A DNA stretch of 64,000 nt from Maricaulis sp965242785 (GTDB lineage Bacteria; Pseudomonadota; Alphaproteobacteria; Caulobacterales; Maricaulaceae), in assembly GCA_965242785.1 (NCBI GenBank), contig CBDETA010000004.1, positions 62,001 to 126,000 of the forward strand, in the 5' to 3' direction. Below, one piece after another: positions 50,877 to 60,485 of this stretch. The notes under the pieces were generated by a model, which was not told the DNA's origin, did no database searches, and saw only the letters and a list, made by a program, of their open reading frames with translations. How positions within the stretch are numbered: position 1 is the first letter of the stretch; the number at the start of each line of letters is the position of its first letter. A program made the translations under genes and the position numbers.

Positions 50877-52772
50877 CTATTGGCAGGCGAGGCATTCCTC
50901 ATAATCGGTCGGCGCGGAGGCCGCCATCGCCTTTTCGGCCTCTGACGTCTTGTCCGAGCCGGCGTAGGCAGCCCGCTGGATCGACTTGGACCGGCAGTAA
51001 TAGAGCGACTTCACGCCCTTTTCCCAGGCCGTCCAGTGCAGCATGTGCAGGTCCCACTTATCGATATCGCCGGGCAGGAAGATGTTCAGCGACTGCGACT
51101 GGCACACGAAGGGCGTGCGGTCGGCCGCATGCTCGATCACCCAGCGCTGGTCGATCTCGAAAGCCGTGCGGAACAGCGCCTTCTCGTGCTCGTCCAGGGC
51201 GTCGAGATGCTGGACCGAACCCTCGTGCTCGAGGATCGACGCCCAGGTCGCCGGCGTGTTCAGGCCCTTGTCTTCCAGGACCTTTTCCAGGTTCGGATTC
51301 TTCACCGTGGTGGAGCCGGACAGGGTCTTGTGGGTGTAGACATTGGCCGGGATCGGCTCGATGCCGGCAGAGACACCGCCGCAGATGATCGAGATCGACG
51401 CGGTCGGCGCGATCGCCAGCTTGTGCGAGAAGCGCGCCTTAACGCCCGACGCTTCCGCATCCGGGCAGGCACCGCGCTCTTCGGCCAGCTTCACCGACGC
51501 GGCATCGGCCGCCGTACGGATGTGCTTGAACAGCTTCATGTTCCAGGACTTGGCCATGGCGCTTTCAAACGGCGCATTCATCTGCTGCAGGAAGGTGTGG
51601 AAGCCCATCAGCCCCAGCCCCACCGAACGCTCCTGGATGGCGGAATAGACGGCGCGGTCCATTTCCGCCGGGGCGCGGTCGATGAAGTCTTGCAGTACAT
51701 TGTCCAGGAAGCGGAAGATATCCTCGATGAAATCGGGATTGTCCTTCCACTCCAGGTATTTCGCCGCATTGAGCGAGGACAGGCAGCACACCGCCGTGCG
51801 CTCCTTGCCGTTCTGGTCGAAACCGGTCGGCAGCATGATCTCGGCGCACAGGTTGGACTGACGCACCTTCAGGCCCAGCTTGCGCTGGTGGGCCGGAAGG
51901 GCACGGTTCACCGTGTCGGAATAGATGATGTAGGGCTCACCGGTCTGCAGGCGCAGCTCGATGATCTTCTGCCACAGCTTGCGGGCATTGACCGTCTTCA
52001 CCACTTCACCGGACTTCGGCGATTTCAGCTCGAATTCCTCGTCATTGGCGACGGCTTCCATGAAGGCGTCGGAAATGTTGAGGCCGTGATGCAGGTTCAG
52101 GGACTTGCGGTTGAAGTCGCCTGACGGCTTGCGGATCTCCAGGAACTCCTCGATTTCCGGATGGTGGATGTCCAGATAGACCGCTGCCGATCCACGGCGC
52201 AGCGAGCCTTGGGAAATCGCCAAGGTCAGGCTGTCCATCACGCGGATGAAGGGAATGATGCCCGAGGTCTGGCCGACTTCGCCGATCTTCTCGCCGATCG
52301 AACGCACATTGCCCCAATAGGTGCCGATGCCACCGCCATTGGAGGCGAGCCAGACATTCTCCGTCCAGGTGCCGACAATATCGTCTAGGCTGTCGCCAAC
52401 CGAATTGAGGAAGCAGGAGATCGGCAGGCCGCGGTCCGCCCCGCCATTGGACAGGACCGGCGTGGCCGGCATGAACCAGAGCTGGGAGATGTAGTCGTAA
52501 AGGCGCTGCGCATGCTCGCCATTGTCGGCATAGGCCGTGGCGACGCGCGCGAACATGTCCTGATAGCTCTCACCCGGCAGCAGATAACGGTCTTCCAGCG
52601 TCTTCTTGCCGAAATCGGTCAGCAGCGCATCACGCGACCGGTCGATCTTGACGCTTTCCACCACGCGCAGATGCGTCTGGGCGTTCGCCTTGGGCTTGCC
52701 GCGCGTCGAGCGACGCGTGTGGGCAACGTGCGTTTCCATCTGGCGATTGGCGGCCGAATCCAGTGGCGTCAT
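50877..52772 (-). CDS. nrdA: Ribonucleoside-diphosphate reductase subunit alpha
   Basis: 631 residues from ATG 52772 (later starts, such as ATG 52739, are possible). The class I large subunit has the active-site LPISCFLNSV and SNLCAEIMLPT cysteines, CCLSSLNAAKYLEW, and ends in ECLACQ, whose cysteines are the C-terminal redox shuttle. The N-terminal ATP-cone is not recognisable; the protein opens with an unrelated basic stretch, so overall allostery could differ. Two NrdR boxes lie upstream. Confidence 0.95.
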   Translation of the reverse strand: MTPLDSAANRQMETHVAHTRRSTRGKPKANAQTHLRVVESVKIDRSRDALLTDFGKKTLEDRYLLPGESYQDMFARVATAYADNGEHAQRLYDYISQLWFMPATPVLSNGGADRGLPISCFLNSVGDSLDDIVGTWTENVWLASNGGGIGTYWGNVRSIGEKIGEVGQTSGIIPFIRVMDSLTLAISQGSLRRGSAAVYLDIHHPEIEEFLEIRKPSGDFNRKSLNLHHGLNISDAFMEAVANDEEFELKSPKSGEVVKTVNARKLWQKIIELRLQTGEPYIIYSDTVNRALPAHQRKLGLKVRQSNLCAEIMLPTGFDQNGKERTAVCCLSSLNAAKYLEWKDNPDFIEDIFRFLDNVLQDFIDRAPAEMDRAVYSAIQERSVGLGLMGFHTFLQQMNAPFESAMAKSWNMKLFKHIRTAADAASVKLAEERGACPDAEASGVKARFSHKLAIAPTASISIICGGVSAGIEPIPANVYTHKTLSGSTTVKNPNLEKVLEDKGLNTPATWASILEHEGSVQHLDALDEHEKALFRTAFEIDQRWVIEHAADRTPFVCQSQSLNIFLPGDIDKWDLHMLHWTAWEKGVKSLYYCRSKSIQRAAYAGSDKTSEAEKAMAASAPTDYEECLACQ

Positions 52773-52860
52773 GATGGCATTTACTCCCCAAGCCGAGGCG
52801 AATCTGTCCTGTTGCGCGGCAGACGGCACCGCGCAGCGATCGAACCCAAAGGTTTAAGAA

Positions 52861-52907
52861 ACTCTGTATAATGTGCCGCTGTTTCCAGCCGACCCAACAT
52901 ATAGTGG
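52861..52907. promoter_or_regulatory. Tandem NrdR boxes upstream of nrdA
   Basis: Two NrdR-like boxes occupy 52861-52876 and 52892-52907. In minus-strand reading they are GCACATTATACAGAGT (12 of 16 matches to the consensus) and CCACTATATGTTGGGT (13 of 16). The starts are exactly 31 bases apart, three helical turns, which is the spacing known for NrdR pairs. They lie 89-135 bases before ATG 52772. Confidence 0.7.
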
Positions 52908-53142
52908 ATGAAGGCTCAGAAGCGGTCAACGCCCTGAATGGTCCGAAGCCGGACTTTTTGGTTAACAAATCCTGAATCGCCGTTGCGTCAGGTTACCAGC
53001 AGTTAAGCATCGCCAAGCCAGACGGGAACATCCACCCGGCACGCCTGAATGTGGCGCACCTGTCATTGCCTGTGGAAAGTCTGAAACGGCCCAAAACGGG
53101 TCCGAAAAATCGGCGGCGGGAGACCCCGCCGCCGTCCTTGAG

Positions 53143-53158
53143 ACACAAGATGTAGTGT
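53143..53158. promoter_or_regulatory. Additional NrdR-box-like site
   Basis: ACACAAGATGTAGTGT matches the NrdR consensus at 14 of 16 positions. It lies 23 bases beyond the putA stop and about 370 bases upstream of nrdA. No convincing partner 31 bases away is seen. Confidence 0.45.
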
Positions 53159-53180
53159 CCGGGCCCGGAAGCCCCCAGCG

Positions 53181-56100
53181 CTAGTCCAAATTCAGAAGTT
53201 CCGGATCCCCGCCCTGGGCGGCGATATTGACCGTCACCGTGCGCTCGCCGGCAAAGCGGTGCAGATAGTGCGGGCCGCCCGCCTTGGGACCGGTGCCGGA
53301 CAGGCCCTCACCGCCGAAGGGCTGCACCCCGACCACGGCACCCACCATGTTGCGATTCACATAGACATTGCCCGCCGGCACGATCGACTGGATCTGCCGG
53401 TGGAAGGCCGTCAGGCGCGAATGAATGCCCAGCGTGAGACCATATCCCTTCGCCGCCAGCTGCCGGGCCATCGCGGACACCTCACGCCGCTTGTAGCGCA
53501 CCACATGCAGCACCGGGCCGAAGACTTCCCGGTCCAGCATGTCCAGCGAGGGCAGTTCCACCAGGGCCGGGCCGAAGAAGAAGCCCTGCTCGGCCAGGTG
53601 GCCCACATCGATCTGCTTGATCACCCGGGCCCCGGCTTCCATCCGCTCCATGTGACGCAGGAGAAGCTCGCGCGCCTCATTGTCGATCACCGGACCGACA
53701 TCGGTGGCCGGGTCGGCCGGGTCGCCGACCTGAAGTTCGTCCATGGCACCGGCCAGCGATTCGATCATCTCGTCGGCGGTGTCCTCCGGCAGGAAGATGA
53801 TGCGCAGCGCCGAACAGCGCTGACCGGCCGAGCCGAAGGCCGACATGATGGCATCATCGACCACCTGCTCGCGCAGCGCCGAGGTATCGACGAACATGCC
53901 GTTGAGCCCGCCGGTCTCCGCGATCAGCGGTGCGATCGCGGTTTCCCGCGCTGCCAGTGACCGGTTGATCAGGCGCGCCACCTCGGTCGAGCCGGTGAAG
54001 GCCACGCCCGCCGTGCGCGGATCATTGGTCAGCGCCGCACCCACGATCTCGCCGGTGCCGGGCAGGAAGTGCAGCACCGAAGGCGGCAGTCCGGCCGCCT
54101 GGAACAGGCGCACGGCTTCAAAGGCCACCAGCGGGGTCTGCTCGGCCGGTTTGGCGATGACGGCATTGCCCGCCGCAAGCGCAGCCGCGACCTGGCCGGT
54201 GAAGATCGCCAATGGGAAGTTCCACGGGCTGATGCAGACGAACACGCCGCGGCCTTTCAGACCGAGATGATTGGTCTCGCCGGCCGGTCCGGGCAGGCGC
54301 ACGTCGCTGTCGAATTCGCGCTCGGCCTGGGCGGCGTAATAGCGGCAGAAATCCACCGCTTCGCGTACTTCGGCGATGCCGTCATTCAGCGTCTTGCCGG
54401 CCTCGCGCGCCATCATCACGAGAAGGCGCTCCATATTCTCTTCCAGCGCGTCGCCCATGGCGCGCAGGATGGCACCGCGCGCCTTGCCGCCGCGGGCATC
54501 CCAGGCCGGTTGCGCCGCCATGGCGATCTCGAAGGCCGCGTTGACATCCTCCACCGAGGCATCCGCCGCCGTACCGACATATTCCGCCGCATCGACGGGC
54601 GACATGATCTGGTGGGCGGCGCCGTCCATCAGCTGGCCATTGACCAGCGGCGAGGCGACGATCTTCTCGGCCTTCTCGAATTCCGAGAACGCCTTGCGCA
54701 AGCGCGTCTGCACGACCGCCTGGGTGAGATCGAGCCCCTTGGAATTGCGACGCTCCTCGCCATAGAGATCAAGCGGCCGCGCGATCTTGGCGTGGCGGTC
54801 GATCGCATCGGCATTGTGGAAAGGACCACGTGCAACATCCTCGACCGGCACATCCGGATCCAGGAAGGAGTGCACGAAAGAGGTGTTCGCCCCGTTCTCC
54901 AGCAGACGCCGGACGAGATAGGGCAGAAGGTCCTCATGGCTGCCCACGGGCGCATAGACCCGCACGCGCTGCTTGCCATAGAGCTTGTCCGCCGCCGCAT
55001 AGAGGGCTTCGCCCATGCCATGCAGGCGCTGGAACTCGTAATTCTCCACCCCGGCGGCCTGGGCGAGGTCCCGCACGGCGCACAGCGAGTGCGCATTGTG
55101 CGTGGCAAACTGCGAGTAGATGGCTTCAGGCGCGGCCAGCATGACGCGGGCACAGGCCAGATAGTTGAGATCGGTCGCGGGTTTGGTGGTCCAGACCGGG
55201 AAATCATTCCAGCCCATCTGGTGCGCCAGCTTGATCTCGGTATCCCAATAGGCGCCCTTGACCAGGCGCACCAGGAAACGGCGTCCGGTCTGACGGCCCA
55301 GGTCAACAAGCCGCTCGATCACGTGGCGCGCCCGCTTCTGGTAGGCCTGCACGGCCAGACCCAGACCCTGCCAGCCATCCAGTTCCGGATCGCGGGCGAG
55401 ACGGTCCAGCAGTTTCAGCGAAATCACCAGCCGGTCGGCCTCCTCGGCATCCAGGCAGAAGCCGATATCATATTGCTTGGCCCGCTTGGCCTGTTCCAGA
55501 ACGCGGGGATAGAGCTCCTCCATCACCCGGGCTTCCTTCACCGCCAGGTATTTGGGGTGCAGGGCCGAGAGCTTGACGGAAACACCGTGCTCCAGCTCGA
55601 CCGGCTTGTCGCCCCGCACCTTGCCAACGGCATCGATGGCGTCGAGATAGCGCTGATGGTAGCGCTTGGCGTCGGCAGCCGTCCGCGCACCCTCGCCCAG
55701 CATGTCGAACGAGCACAGGCGCCCTTCACCCTTCTTGGCCCGTTTGATCGCCTCGGTGATCTTGCGCCCCAGGACGAAATTCTCGCCCATGATGCCCATG
55801 GCCCGCATTGTCGCCGCCCGGATTACCGGCTCACCCAGCTTCTGGGTCAGGCGCTTCCAGTAGGCACCGGGATTCTCGCGCGCTTCCGGGTCCACATCGA
55901 ACAGGCTGCCCGTCATCATCAGGCCCAGCGTGGAGGCATTGACCAGCCAGCTTTCCGAGCGGCCCATGTGCTCCGCCCATGCTCCGCCGGAAATCTTCTC
56001 GGCAATCAGCTTGTCGGCAGTGGGAGCATCGGGGATGCGCAACAGGGCTTCCGCCAGGCACATCAGCGCCAGGCCCTCGCGATTGGACAGGCCGAATTCC

Positions 56101-56306
56101 TGCAGGAAACTGTCCATCAGGCCACGCGCTTTCGTCGTGGCGCGAGCCGTCTTCACCAGTTCCACGGCGCCTTCATGGATGCGGGCCTGGGCCGCATCAT
56201 CCAGACCGACCTCGACCGCCAACCGGCGGACAAGGGTCGATTCATCGGCGAATTTCACCGTGTCGAGGTCATCCCAGCGAAGCGTTTCGCGAGCCTGAAC
56301 ATTCAT
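53181..56306 (-). CDS. putA: Bifunctional proline dehydrogenase / L-glutamate gamma-semialdehyde dehydrogenase
   Basis: A 1041-residue protein from ATG 56306 (GGGAG upstream) that oxidises proline to glutamate with FAD and NAD+. Residues about 60-470 are the PRODH barrel (KLSALHPKYLAVKE, VRLVKGAYWDTEIKLAHQ). Residues about 530-1030 are the P5C dehydrogenase (ISPWNFPLAIFTGQ, AFTGSTEVARLI, ETGGLNGMFVDTS and GQRCSALR with the catalytic Cys). There is no N-terminal ribbon-helix-helix like that of E. coli PutA, so this is a non-DNA-binding short type. An upstream 356-base region lies between it and the GT4 gene. Confidence 0.95.
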   Translation of the reverse strand: MNVQARETLRWDDLDTVKFADESTLVRRLAVEVGLDDAAQARIHEGAVELVKTARATTKARGLMDSFLQEFGLSNREGLALMCLAEALLRIPDAPTADKLIAEKISGGAWAEHMGRSESWLVNASTLGLMMTGSLFDVDPEARENPGAYWKRLTQKLGEPVIRAATMRAMGIMGENFVLGRKITEAIKRAKKGEGRLCSFDMLGEGARTAADAKRYHQRYLDAIDAVGKVRGDKPVELEHGVSVKLSALHPKYLAVKEARVMEELYPRVLEQAKRAKQYDIGFCLDAEEADRLVISLKLLDRLARDPELDGWQGLGLAVQAYQKRARHVIERLVDLGRQTGRRFLVRLVKGAYWDTEIKLAHQMGWNDFPVWTTKPATDLNYLACARVMLAAPEAIYSQFATHNAHSLCAVRDLAQAAGVENYEFQRLHGMGEALYAAADKLYGKQRVRVYAPVGSHEDLLPYLVRRLLENGANTSFVHSFLDPDVPVEDVARGPFHNADAIDRHAKIARPLDLYGEERRNSKGLDLTQAVVQTRLRKAFSEFEKAEKIVASPLVNGQLMDGAAHQIMSPVDAAEYVGTAADASVEDVNAAFEIAMAAQPAWDARGGKARGAILRAMGDALEENMERLLVMMAREAGKTLNDGIAEVREAVDFCRYYAAQAEREFDSDVRLPGPAGETNHLGLKGRGVFVCISPWNFPLAIFTGQVAAALAAGNAVIAKPAEQTPLVAFEAVRLFQAAGLPPSVLHFLPGTGEIVGAALTNDPRTAGVAFTGSTEVARLINRSLAARETAIAPLIAETGGLNGMFVDTSALREQVVDDAIMSAFGSAGQRCSALRIIFLPEDTADEMIESLAGAMDELQVGDPADPATDVGPVIDNEARELLLRHMERMEAGARVIKQIDVGHLAEQGFFFGPALVELPSLDMLDREVFGPVLHVVRYKRREVSAMARQLAAKGYGLTLGIHSRLTAFHRQIQSIVPAGNVYVNRNMVGAVVGVQPFGGEGLSGTGPKAGGPHYLHRFAGERTVTVNIAAQGGDPELLNLD

Positions 56307-56662
56307 GACTGAAACTCCCACTTCAGCAAATGAACGCGTGGGACAATGGTCCCGACTTATACGCGGGGCAAGTGAAGTATGCGGTTGTTTTATGTTCACG
56401 ATAACAAACAGCGTTTCCGCGAAACACGTAACTCACCGAAACTTCGCCCGATCCTTGCGCATGACGGGTTCCCGATCCGGATTACAGGGATTTTCTTTCC
56501 CTCTTTCCGCCCGGGTCCGGCAAGCCGTCCCGGCCCATCGGACACGGCTCTTGCGCAGTTGCGCGGCGCTTAACCGCTTTCTCCGCTTCAAGCCAGCGAT
56601 TTCGCCAGTATGCTGCGAGGCTGACAGACCGGTCCCGGTCCGCTAAACGCGGAACCCACTGA
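56307..56662. other. Divergent intergenic region between putA and the GT4 gene
   Basis: No gene is seen in 356 bases. A short palindrome GTTTC-CGC-GAAAC (56413-56425) is the best operator candidate, about 107-119 bases upstream of the putA start. No putR-like regulator is nearby. Confidence 0.35.
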
Positions 56663-57850
56663 ATGACCGCCAGCCTACGGATCGAAATGACCCAGATTCC
56701 TGACAACCACGACGACACATCCGACATCGACGAACAGGATGACGAAAGCCCGGCGAACGGCGAGGACCGGCCCCAGCGGATCATGCTGGTAACCGATGCC
56801 TGGGAACCGCAGGTCAATGGCGTGGTGCGCACCCTGTCGCGAACCGTCGCCGAATGCCGCGCCATGGGCCATGAGGTCGAGGTCATCCATCCGGGCCTGG
56901 GCTATAAGACCTTCCCGCTGCCGACCTATCCGGAAATCAAGTTGGCCCTGTTCACCCGCAAGGACATCGTGAACCGGTTCAAGGCGTTCGAGCCGGAGGC
57001 CATCCACATCGCCACCGAAGGCCCGCTGGGTCTGGCGGCACGGCGGATCTGCGTGAAGTGGAAACTGCCCTTCACCACCTCCTACCACACCAAATTCCCG
57101 GAATACGTCAACGCGCGCTTTCCCTTCATCCCGCTCTCGGCCGGCTATGCCTTCATGCGCTGGTTCCACGGCGCCTCGGGCCGCATGATGGTGACCACGC
57201 CGTCGATGCGCGATGACCTGGCCGAACGCGGCTTCAAGAATCTCACGCCCTGGGCGCGGGGTGTGGATGTCGAGCTCTTCCATCCCGACAAGCGCCGGAT
57301 GGGTGGCGAAGATGTCTATGAGGGTCTGGAGCGCCCGATCTGGGTCAATGTCGGCCGCATCGCAGTGGAAAAGAACATCGAAACCTTCCTCAAGCTGGAC
57401 CTGCCGGGCACCAAGGTGGTGGTCGGGGACGGCCCGCAGCGCGAGGAGCTGAAGCGGAAATTCCCGGATGCCGTCTTCCCCGGCTCCAAGTTTGGCGAAG
57501 AGCTGACCCGCTACTTTGCCGATGCTGATGTCTTCGTCTTCCCGTCCTGGACCGACACGTTCGGCCTGGTGAACCTGGAGGCCATGGCCTGCGGCACGCC
57601 GGTCGCGGCCTTCCCGGCCCACGGTCCCAAGGACATCATCCCCGGCTCCGGCGGGGGCTTCATCAATGAGGATCTGCGCCAGGCCTGCCTGGACTGTCTG
57701 GAGATCGACCGGGCTGCGCCGCGTGCCCATGCCGAGAAGCATTCCTGGCGCCAATGCGCCATCGACTTCGTCGCCAACCTCACCCCGCACCCCAAGCCGG
57801 AACGCAAGCGCTTCTGGCGCCGCCTGCGTCGGCAGAAGTCGCTGTACTGA
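56663..57850 (+). CDS. Glycosyltransferase family 4 protein
   Basis: 395 residues; the first 35 are acidic and probably flexible. The GT-B fold starts with RIMLVTDAWEPQVNGVVRTL (donor/acceptor site) and has the C-terminal Rossmann segments WVNVGRIAVEKNIETFL, VVGDGPQREELKRKF and SWTDTFGLVNLEAMACGTPV. It looks like alpha-mannosyl/glucosyl transferases of lipids or capsules. Acceptor unknown. A strong terminator follows. Confidence 0.88.
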   Translation: MTASLRIEMTQIPDNHDDTSDIDEQDDESPANGEDRPQRIMLVTDAWEPQVNGVVRTLSRTVAECRAMGHEVEVIHPGLGYKTFPLPTYPEIKLALFTRKDIVNRFKAFEPEAIHIATEGPLGLAARRICVKWKLPFTTSYHTKFPEYVNARFPFIPLSAGYAFMRWFHGASGRMMVTTPSMRDDLAERGFKNLTPWARGVDVELFHPDKRRMGGEDVYEGLERPIWVNVGRIAVEKNIETFLKLDLPGTKVVVGDGPQREELKRKFPDAVFPGSKFGEELTRYFADADVFVFPSWTDTFGLVNLEAMACGTPVAAFPAHGPKDIIPGSGGGFINEDLRQACLDCLEIDRAAPRAHAEKHSWRQCAIDFVANLTPHPKPERKRFWRRLRRQKSLY

Positions 57851-57875
57851 GTGCACGAGGGACCCGCACAAGAAA

Positions 57876-57901
57876 GGGCGCCGCGAAGTCTCGCGGCGCC
57901 C
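57876..57901 (+). terminator. Terminator after the GT4 gene
   Basis: A perfect 11-base stem (GGGCGCCGCGA and complement) with a 4-base loop followed by tcttcattt. The pstS gene on the other strand ends 26 bases later, so it can work bidirectionally. Confidence 0.85.
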
Positions 57902-57927
57902 TCTTCATTTGAGATCGCGGATGCGGC

Positions 57928-58983
57928 CTATTCCGGCGCGCGCGTCATGGCGACCAGGCCAACCGCACGCTCGCGGGTGGCGTCACGGTCCGCGTCAGCC
58001 AGCGGGATCAGACCGCGGTCGGTCAGATAGCCATACTCACCCCAGGCATCTTCCGAGGTGAACTCGTCGACGTATTCGCGCAGGCCCGGCACGATGGCGG
58101 CGTGCTGGTTCTTCACATAGAAGAACAGCGAGCGCGAGATCGGGTAGGAACCGTCGGAGATCGCCTCGAACTCCGGCGCCACGCCGCCAACCGAGACCCC
58201 GCTCAGACGGTCGGAGTTCTGGTCCAGGAAGGAGAAGCCGAAGACACCGAAGGCGTCCGGCGTGTTGACCAGGGTCTGGACGATGGCGTTGTCATTCTCG
58301 CCTGCATCGATCCAGCGACCATCCTCACGGATGCGCGCAGCGATGGTCTCGAACCGGTCTTCGTCGGTTTCGGCCAGTTCCGCCATGCAGGGAATGCCCA
58401 GGGCGCCCTGCTGCATGCCCAGCTCAACGAAAGCGTCACGCGTGCCGGACGTCGGCGGCGGACCGAAGACCTCGATCCGGCGGCGCGGCAGGGACGGATC
58501 AATGTCCGACCAGCGCGTGTTCGGGTTCGGCACGAAGCTGCTGCAGGTGTCGTCGGCCGGAACTTCGGCGGCCAGGGCCAGCCACAGCTCGGTCAGTTCC
58601 AGATCCATGTCGCTGACGGAGCTGTCGGCAGAGCCCAGCACGATGCCGTCATAGCCGATACGCACTTCGGTGATTTCGCGCACGCCATTGCTCTGGCAGC
58701 GCTCATACTCCGAAGCGCGCATGCGACGCGAGGCATTGATGATGTCCGGATGCTCGGTACCCACACCCGAACAGAACAGGCGGAAGCCGCCGCCCGTACC
58801 GGTGGATTCCACGACCGGGGTCGAGAAGGCCGTCTTGGCACCGTAGGATTCGGCCACGGCGGTAGAGAACGGGAAGACCGTCGAGGAGCCGACGATGCGG
58901 ATCTGGTTCCGCTGTTGGGCCTCGGCGCCGCCGGCGATGGCCAGAAGAGCCGCTGCCGCCACCAGATGAGCTTGGAGTTTCAT
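57928..58983 (-). CDS. pstS: PstS-type phosphate-binding protein
   Basis: 351 residues with signal MKLQAHLVAAAALLAIAGGAEAQ. The phosphate-binding fold shows IRIVGSSTVFPFSTAVAE at the start, VESTGTGGGFRLFC and GPPPTSGTRDAFVELG, each supplying Ser/Thr/Arg contacts. No pstC, pstA or pstB is in the window, so the transporter partner must be elsewhere. It follows the porin gene in the same direction with 56 bases between, probably one operon under the Pho box at 60371. Confidence 0.92.
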   Translation of the reverse strand: MKLQAHLVAAAALLAIAGGAEAQQRNQIRIVGSSTVFPFSTAVAESYGAKTAFSTPVVESTGTGGGFRLFCSGVGTEHPDIINASRRMRASEYERCQSNGVREITEVRIGYDGIVLGSADSSVSDMDLELTELWLALAAEVPADDTCSSFVPNPNTRWSDIDPSLPRRRIEVFGPPPTSGTRDAFVELGMQQGALGIPCMAELAETDEDRFETIAARIREDGRWIDAGENDNAIVQTLVNTPDAFGVFGFSFLDQNSDRLSGVSVGGVAPEFEAISDGSYPISRSLFFYVKNQHAAIVPGLREYVDEFTSEDAWGEYGYLTDRGLIPLADADRDATRERAVGLVAMTRAPE

Positions 58984-59013
58984 GTCACAATTTCCTTGCC
59001 ACTAGAGCCTGTT

Positions 59014-59032
59014 CCCGCGCCTTGCGCGCGGG
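59014..59032 (-). other. Hairpin between porin and pstS
   Basis: CCCGCGC, five bases, GCGCGGG. No T-run follows on the minus strand, so it may protect or process the porin-pstS mRNA instead of ending it. Confidence 0.5.
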
Positions 59033-59039
59033 AGGATGA

Positions 59040-60236
59040 TCAGAAGTCCCACTGCAGTCTGAGTTGTGCGCCCGAGACCTCGGTTGAAGCGGCACCCGGG
59101 ACATTGAGCCGCCCTTCAACGAGATTGCCCATGATGCGGAACCGGTCTTCCAGATGCCAGTTGAGCCCGAGGGTCCAGTTGTTCAGGGTTCCGGCCTGGA
59201 CAGTATCGAGGTCCGCTTGATCGTATCGCACCGCGATTTCCCAAGCGCCCGGGCCGCCCTCCGAGAACGGAGCCGCCGGCCGGGTCCGGCCGAACTTGCC
59301 CGAGCTGGCGGAATAGCTGCGGGTTTCCCCGGTCAGGAACCAGCCCGCGCTGACATAGACCGCCTCGAAATCCGGATTTCCGGTCGGACCTTCGACCTGC
59401 AACTGCATCCATTCGGCTTCCGCGTGGAAAGCACCCTGGATGAGCGCGGCCTCCAGGCCCCAGAACATGGAGGTCTCGGCTTCACCCAGCGGACGTCCGG
59501 GCCGGAAATCGGCCGTTACGATCCGGTCGGTGATGTGCGTCTGGGGCCGAACACGGACGCGCGTGCCGGCATCGCCATAATCCATGTGGCGGGCGGAGGC
59601 CCCGATGTGCAGCGTACCGTGATCGACGTTGACCGCGCGGGTAACGCGGACCGCCAGGGCCGAGCTGTCATCCAGCTCGAAGCTATCCGTCAGATCTCCC
59701 GGCCGGCCGCCAAACACGCCGCCACTGACCGAGAAATTGTCTCCCCCATAGGTCAGCAGGGCGCCGACCCGACGATCAAGCCCGAACAGGTCGGTGCCCA
59801 GGCCGCGCTCCATGAAGGTGGTATAGCGCGACGAGGTCTGCTCCTCGATCGAGTTGGGGGTTTTCATGTGACCGACCTGCAGCGCAAAGCCCTGATTTTC
59901 GAAGGTCAGAAAGACGTCATTGGCGACGATTGCCTCATTGATCAGGTCGAACTCGGCGACATAATCGACGCCGCTGAACTGGCCGGTGACACCCAGGCGC
60001 GCCGTGCGCAGCTCGGTATCGTTCCAGGATTGGTTGGTCGCACCGGAGAAGTCCACATTGGCGGCGTCAATGAAGACCCGGCCACGGAAGGTGAAGCTGT
60101 TGCCGGTCTCCGGGTCGGACCAGGCCGGAACGCCATCAAACGTCCATCCACCCTCGTCCTGAGCGAAAGCGGGTTGGGCGGAAGCAAGAGCGGCAGTTGC
60201 GGCCAAGAGCGTGCTCGCAAGAAGGGGTTGGGTCAC
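59040..60236 (-). CDS. Phosphate-selective porin (OprP/OprO family)
   Basis: 398 residues with signal LLASTLLAATAALASAQPAFAQ. The 16-strand-type barrel shows FTFRGRVFIDAANVDFSG, TARLGVTGQFSGVDYVAEFDL, and WNLEVAVRYDQADLDT-like strands, ending LRLQWDF with the terminal Phe. The pattern fits OprP-type porins, which pass phosphate or pyrophosphate. Pho box and pstS context support the phosphate role. Confidence 0.88.
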   Translation of the reverse strand: MTQPLLASTLLAATAALASAQPAFAQDEGGWTFDGVPAWSDPETGNSFTFRGRVFIDAANVDFSGATNQSWNDTELRTARLGVTGQFSGVDYVAEFDLINEAIVANDVFLTFENQGFALQVGHMKTPNSIEEQTSSRYTTFMERGLGTDLFGLDRRVGALLTYGGDNFSVSGGVFGGRPGDLTDSFELDDSSALAVRVTRAVNVDHGTLHIGASARHMDYGDAGTRVRVRPQTHITDRIVTADFRPGRPLGEAETSMFWGLEAALIQGAFHAEAEWMQLQVEGPTGNPDFEAVYVSAGWFLTGETRSYSASSGKFGRTRPAAPFSEGGPGAWEIAVRYDQADLDTVQAGTLNNWTLGLNWHLEDRFRIMGNLVEGRLNVPGAASTEVSGAQLRLQWDF

Positions 60237-60370
60237 TGTTGGCTATCCTGAAATGTTCAGGACGCCGGTCTGACGTGGTCCGCTACAGGGGCAATGTGTC
60301 AATCCGGCGTCGGTTGCGTGAAGGTTTTGCTGCGACTTTGGCAATTCGCGAAATCACGTAACCGGAATCG

Positions 60371-60399
60371 ATGACAGTTTTGCTACACTTCCATCACAG
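60371..60399 (-). promoter_or_regulatory. Pho box upstream of the porin-pstS operon
   Basis: On the minus strand three heptamers CTGTGAT, GTGTAGC and CTGTCAT are separated by exactly four bases each (11-base period), the classical PhoB arrangement. They lie 135 bases before the porin start. Confidence 0.75.
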
Positions 60400-60426
60400 G
60401 TTTGTTGCACTTGGTGTGCGGCAGAA

Positions 60427-60464
60427 AAAAGGCCCGGTCTGCTGCAGCAGCCGGGCCCTTTCTT
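60427..60464 (-). terminator. Terminator of the phnC-phnDE operon
   Basis: On the minus strand a stem GGCCCGG with CCGGGCC around a self-complementary CTGCTGCAGCAG loop is followed by six Ts. It ends the transcript and isolates the porin promoter. Confidence 0.85.
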
Positions 60465-60485
60465 TTGCGTTGTGGTCTCGAAACG

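Noticed and set aside
54069..56312. A 747-codon plus-strand frame opposite putA
   Set aside because: Antisense artefact of high GC content; putA motifs are clear on the other strand.
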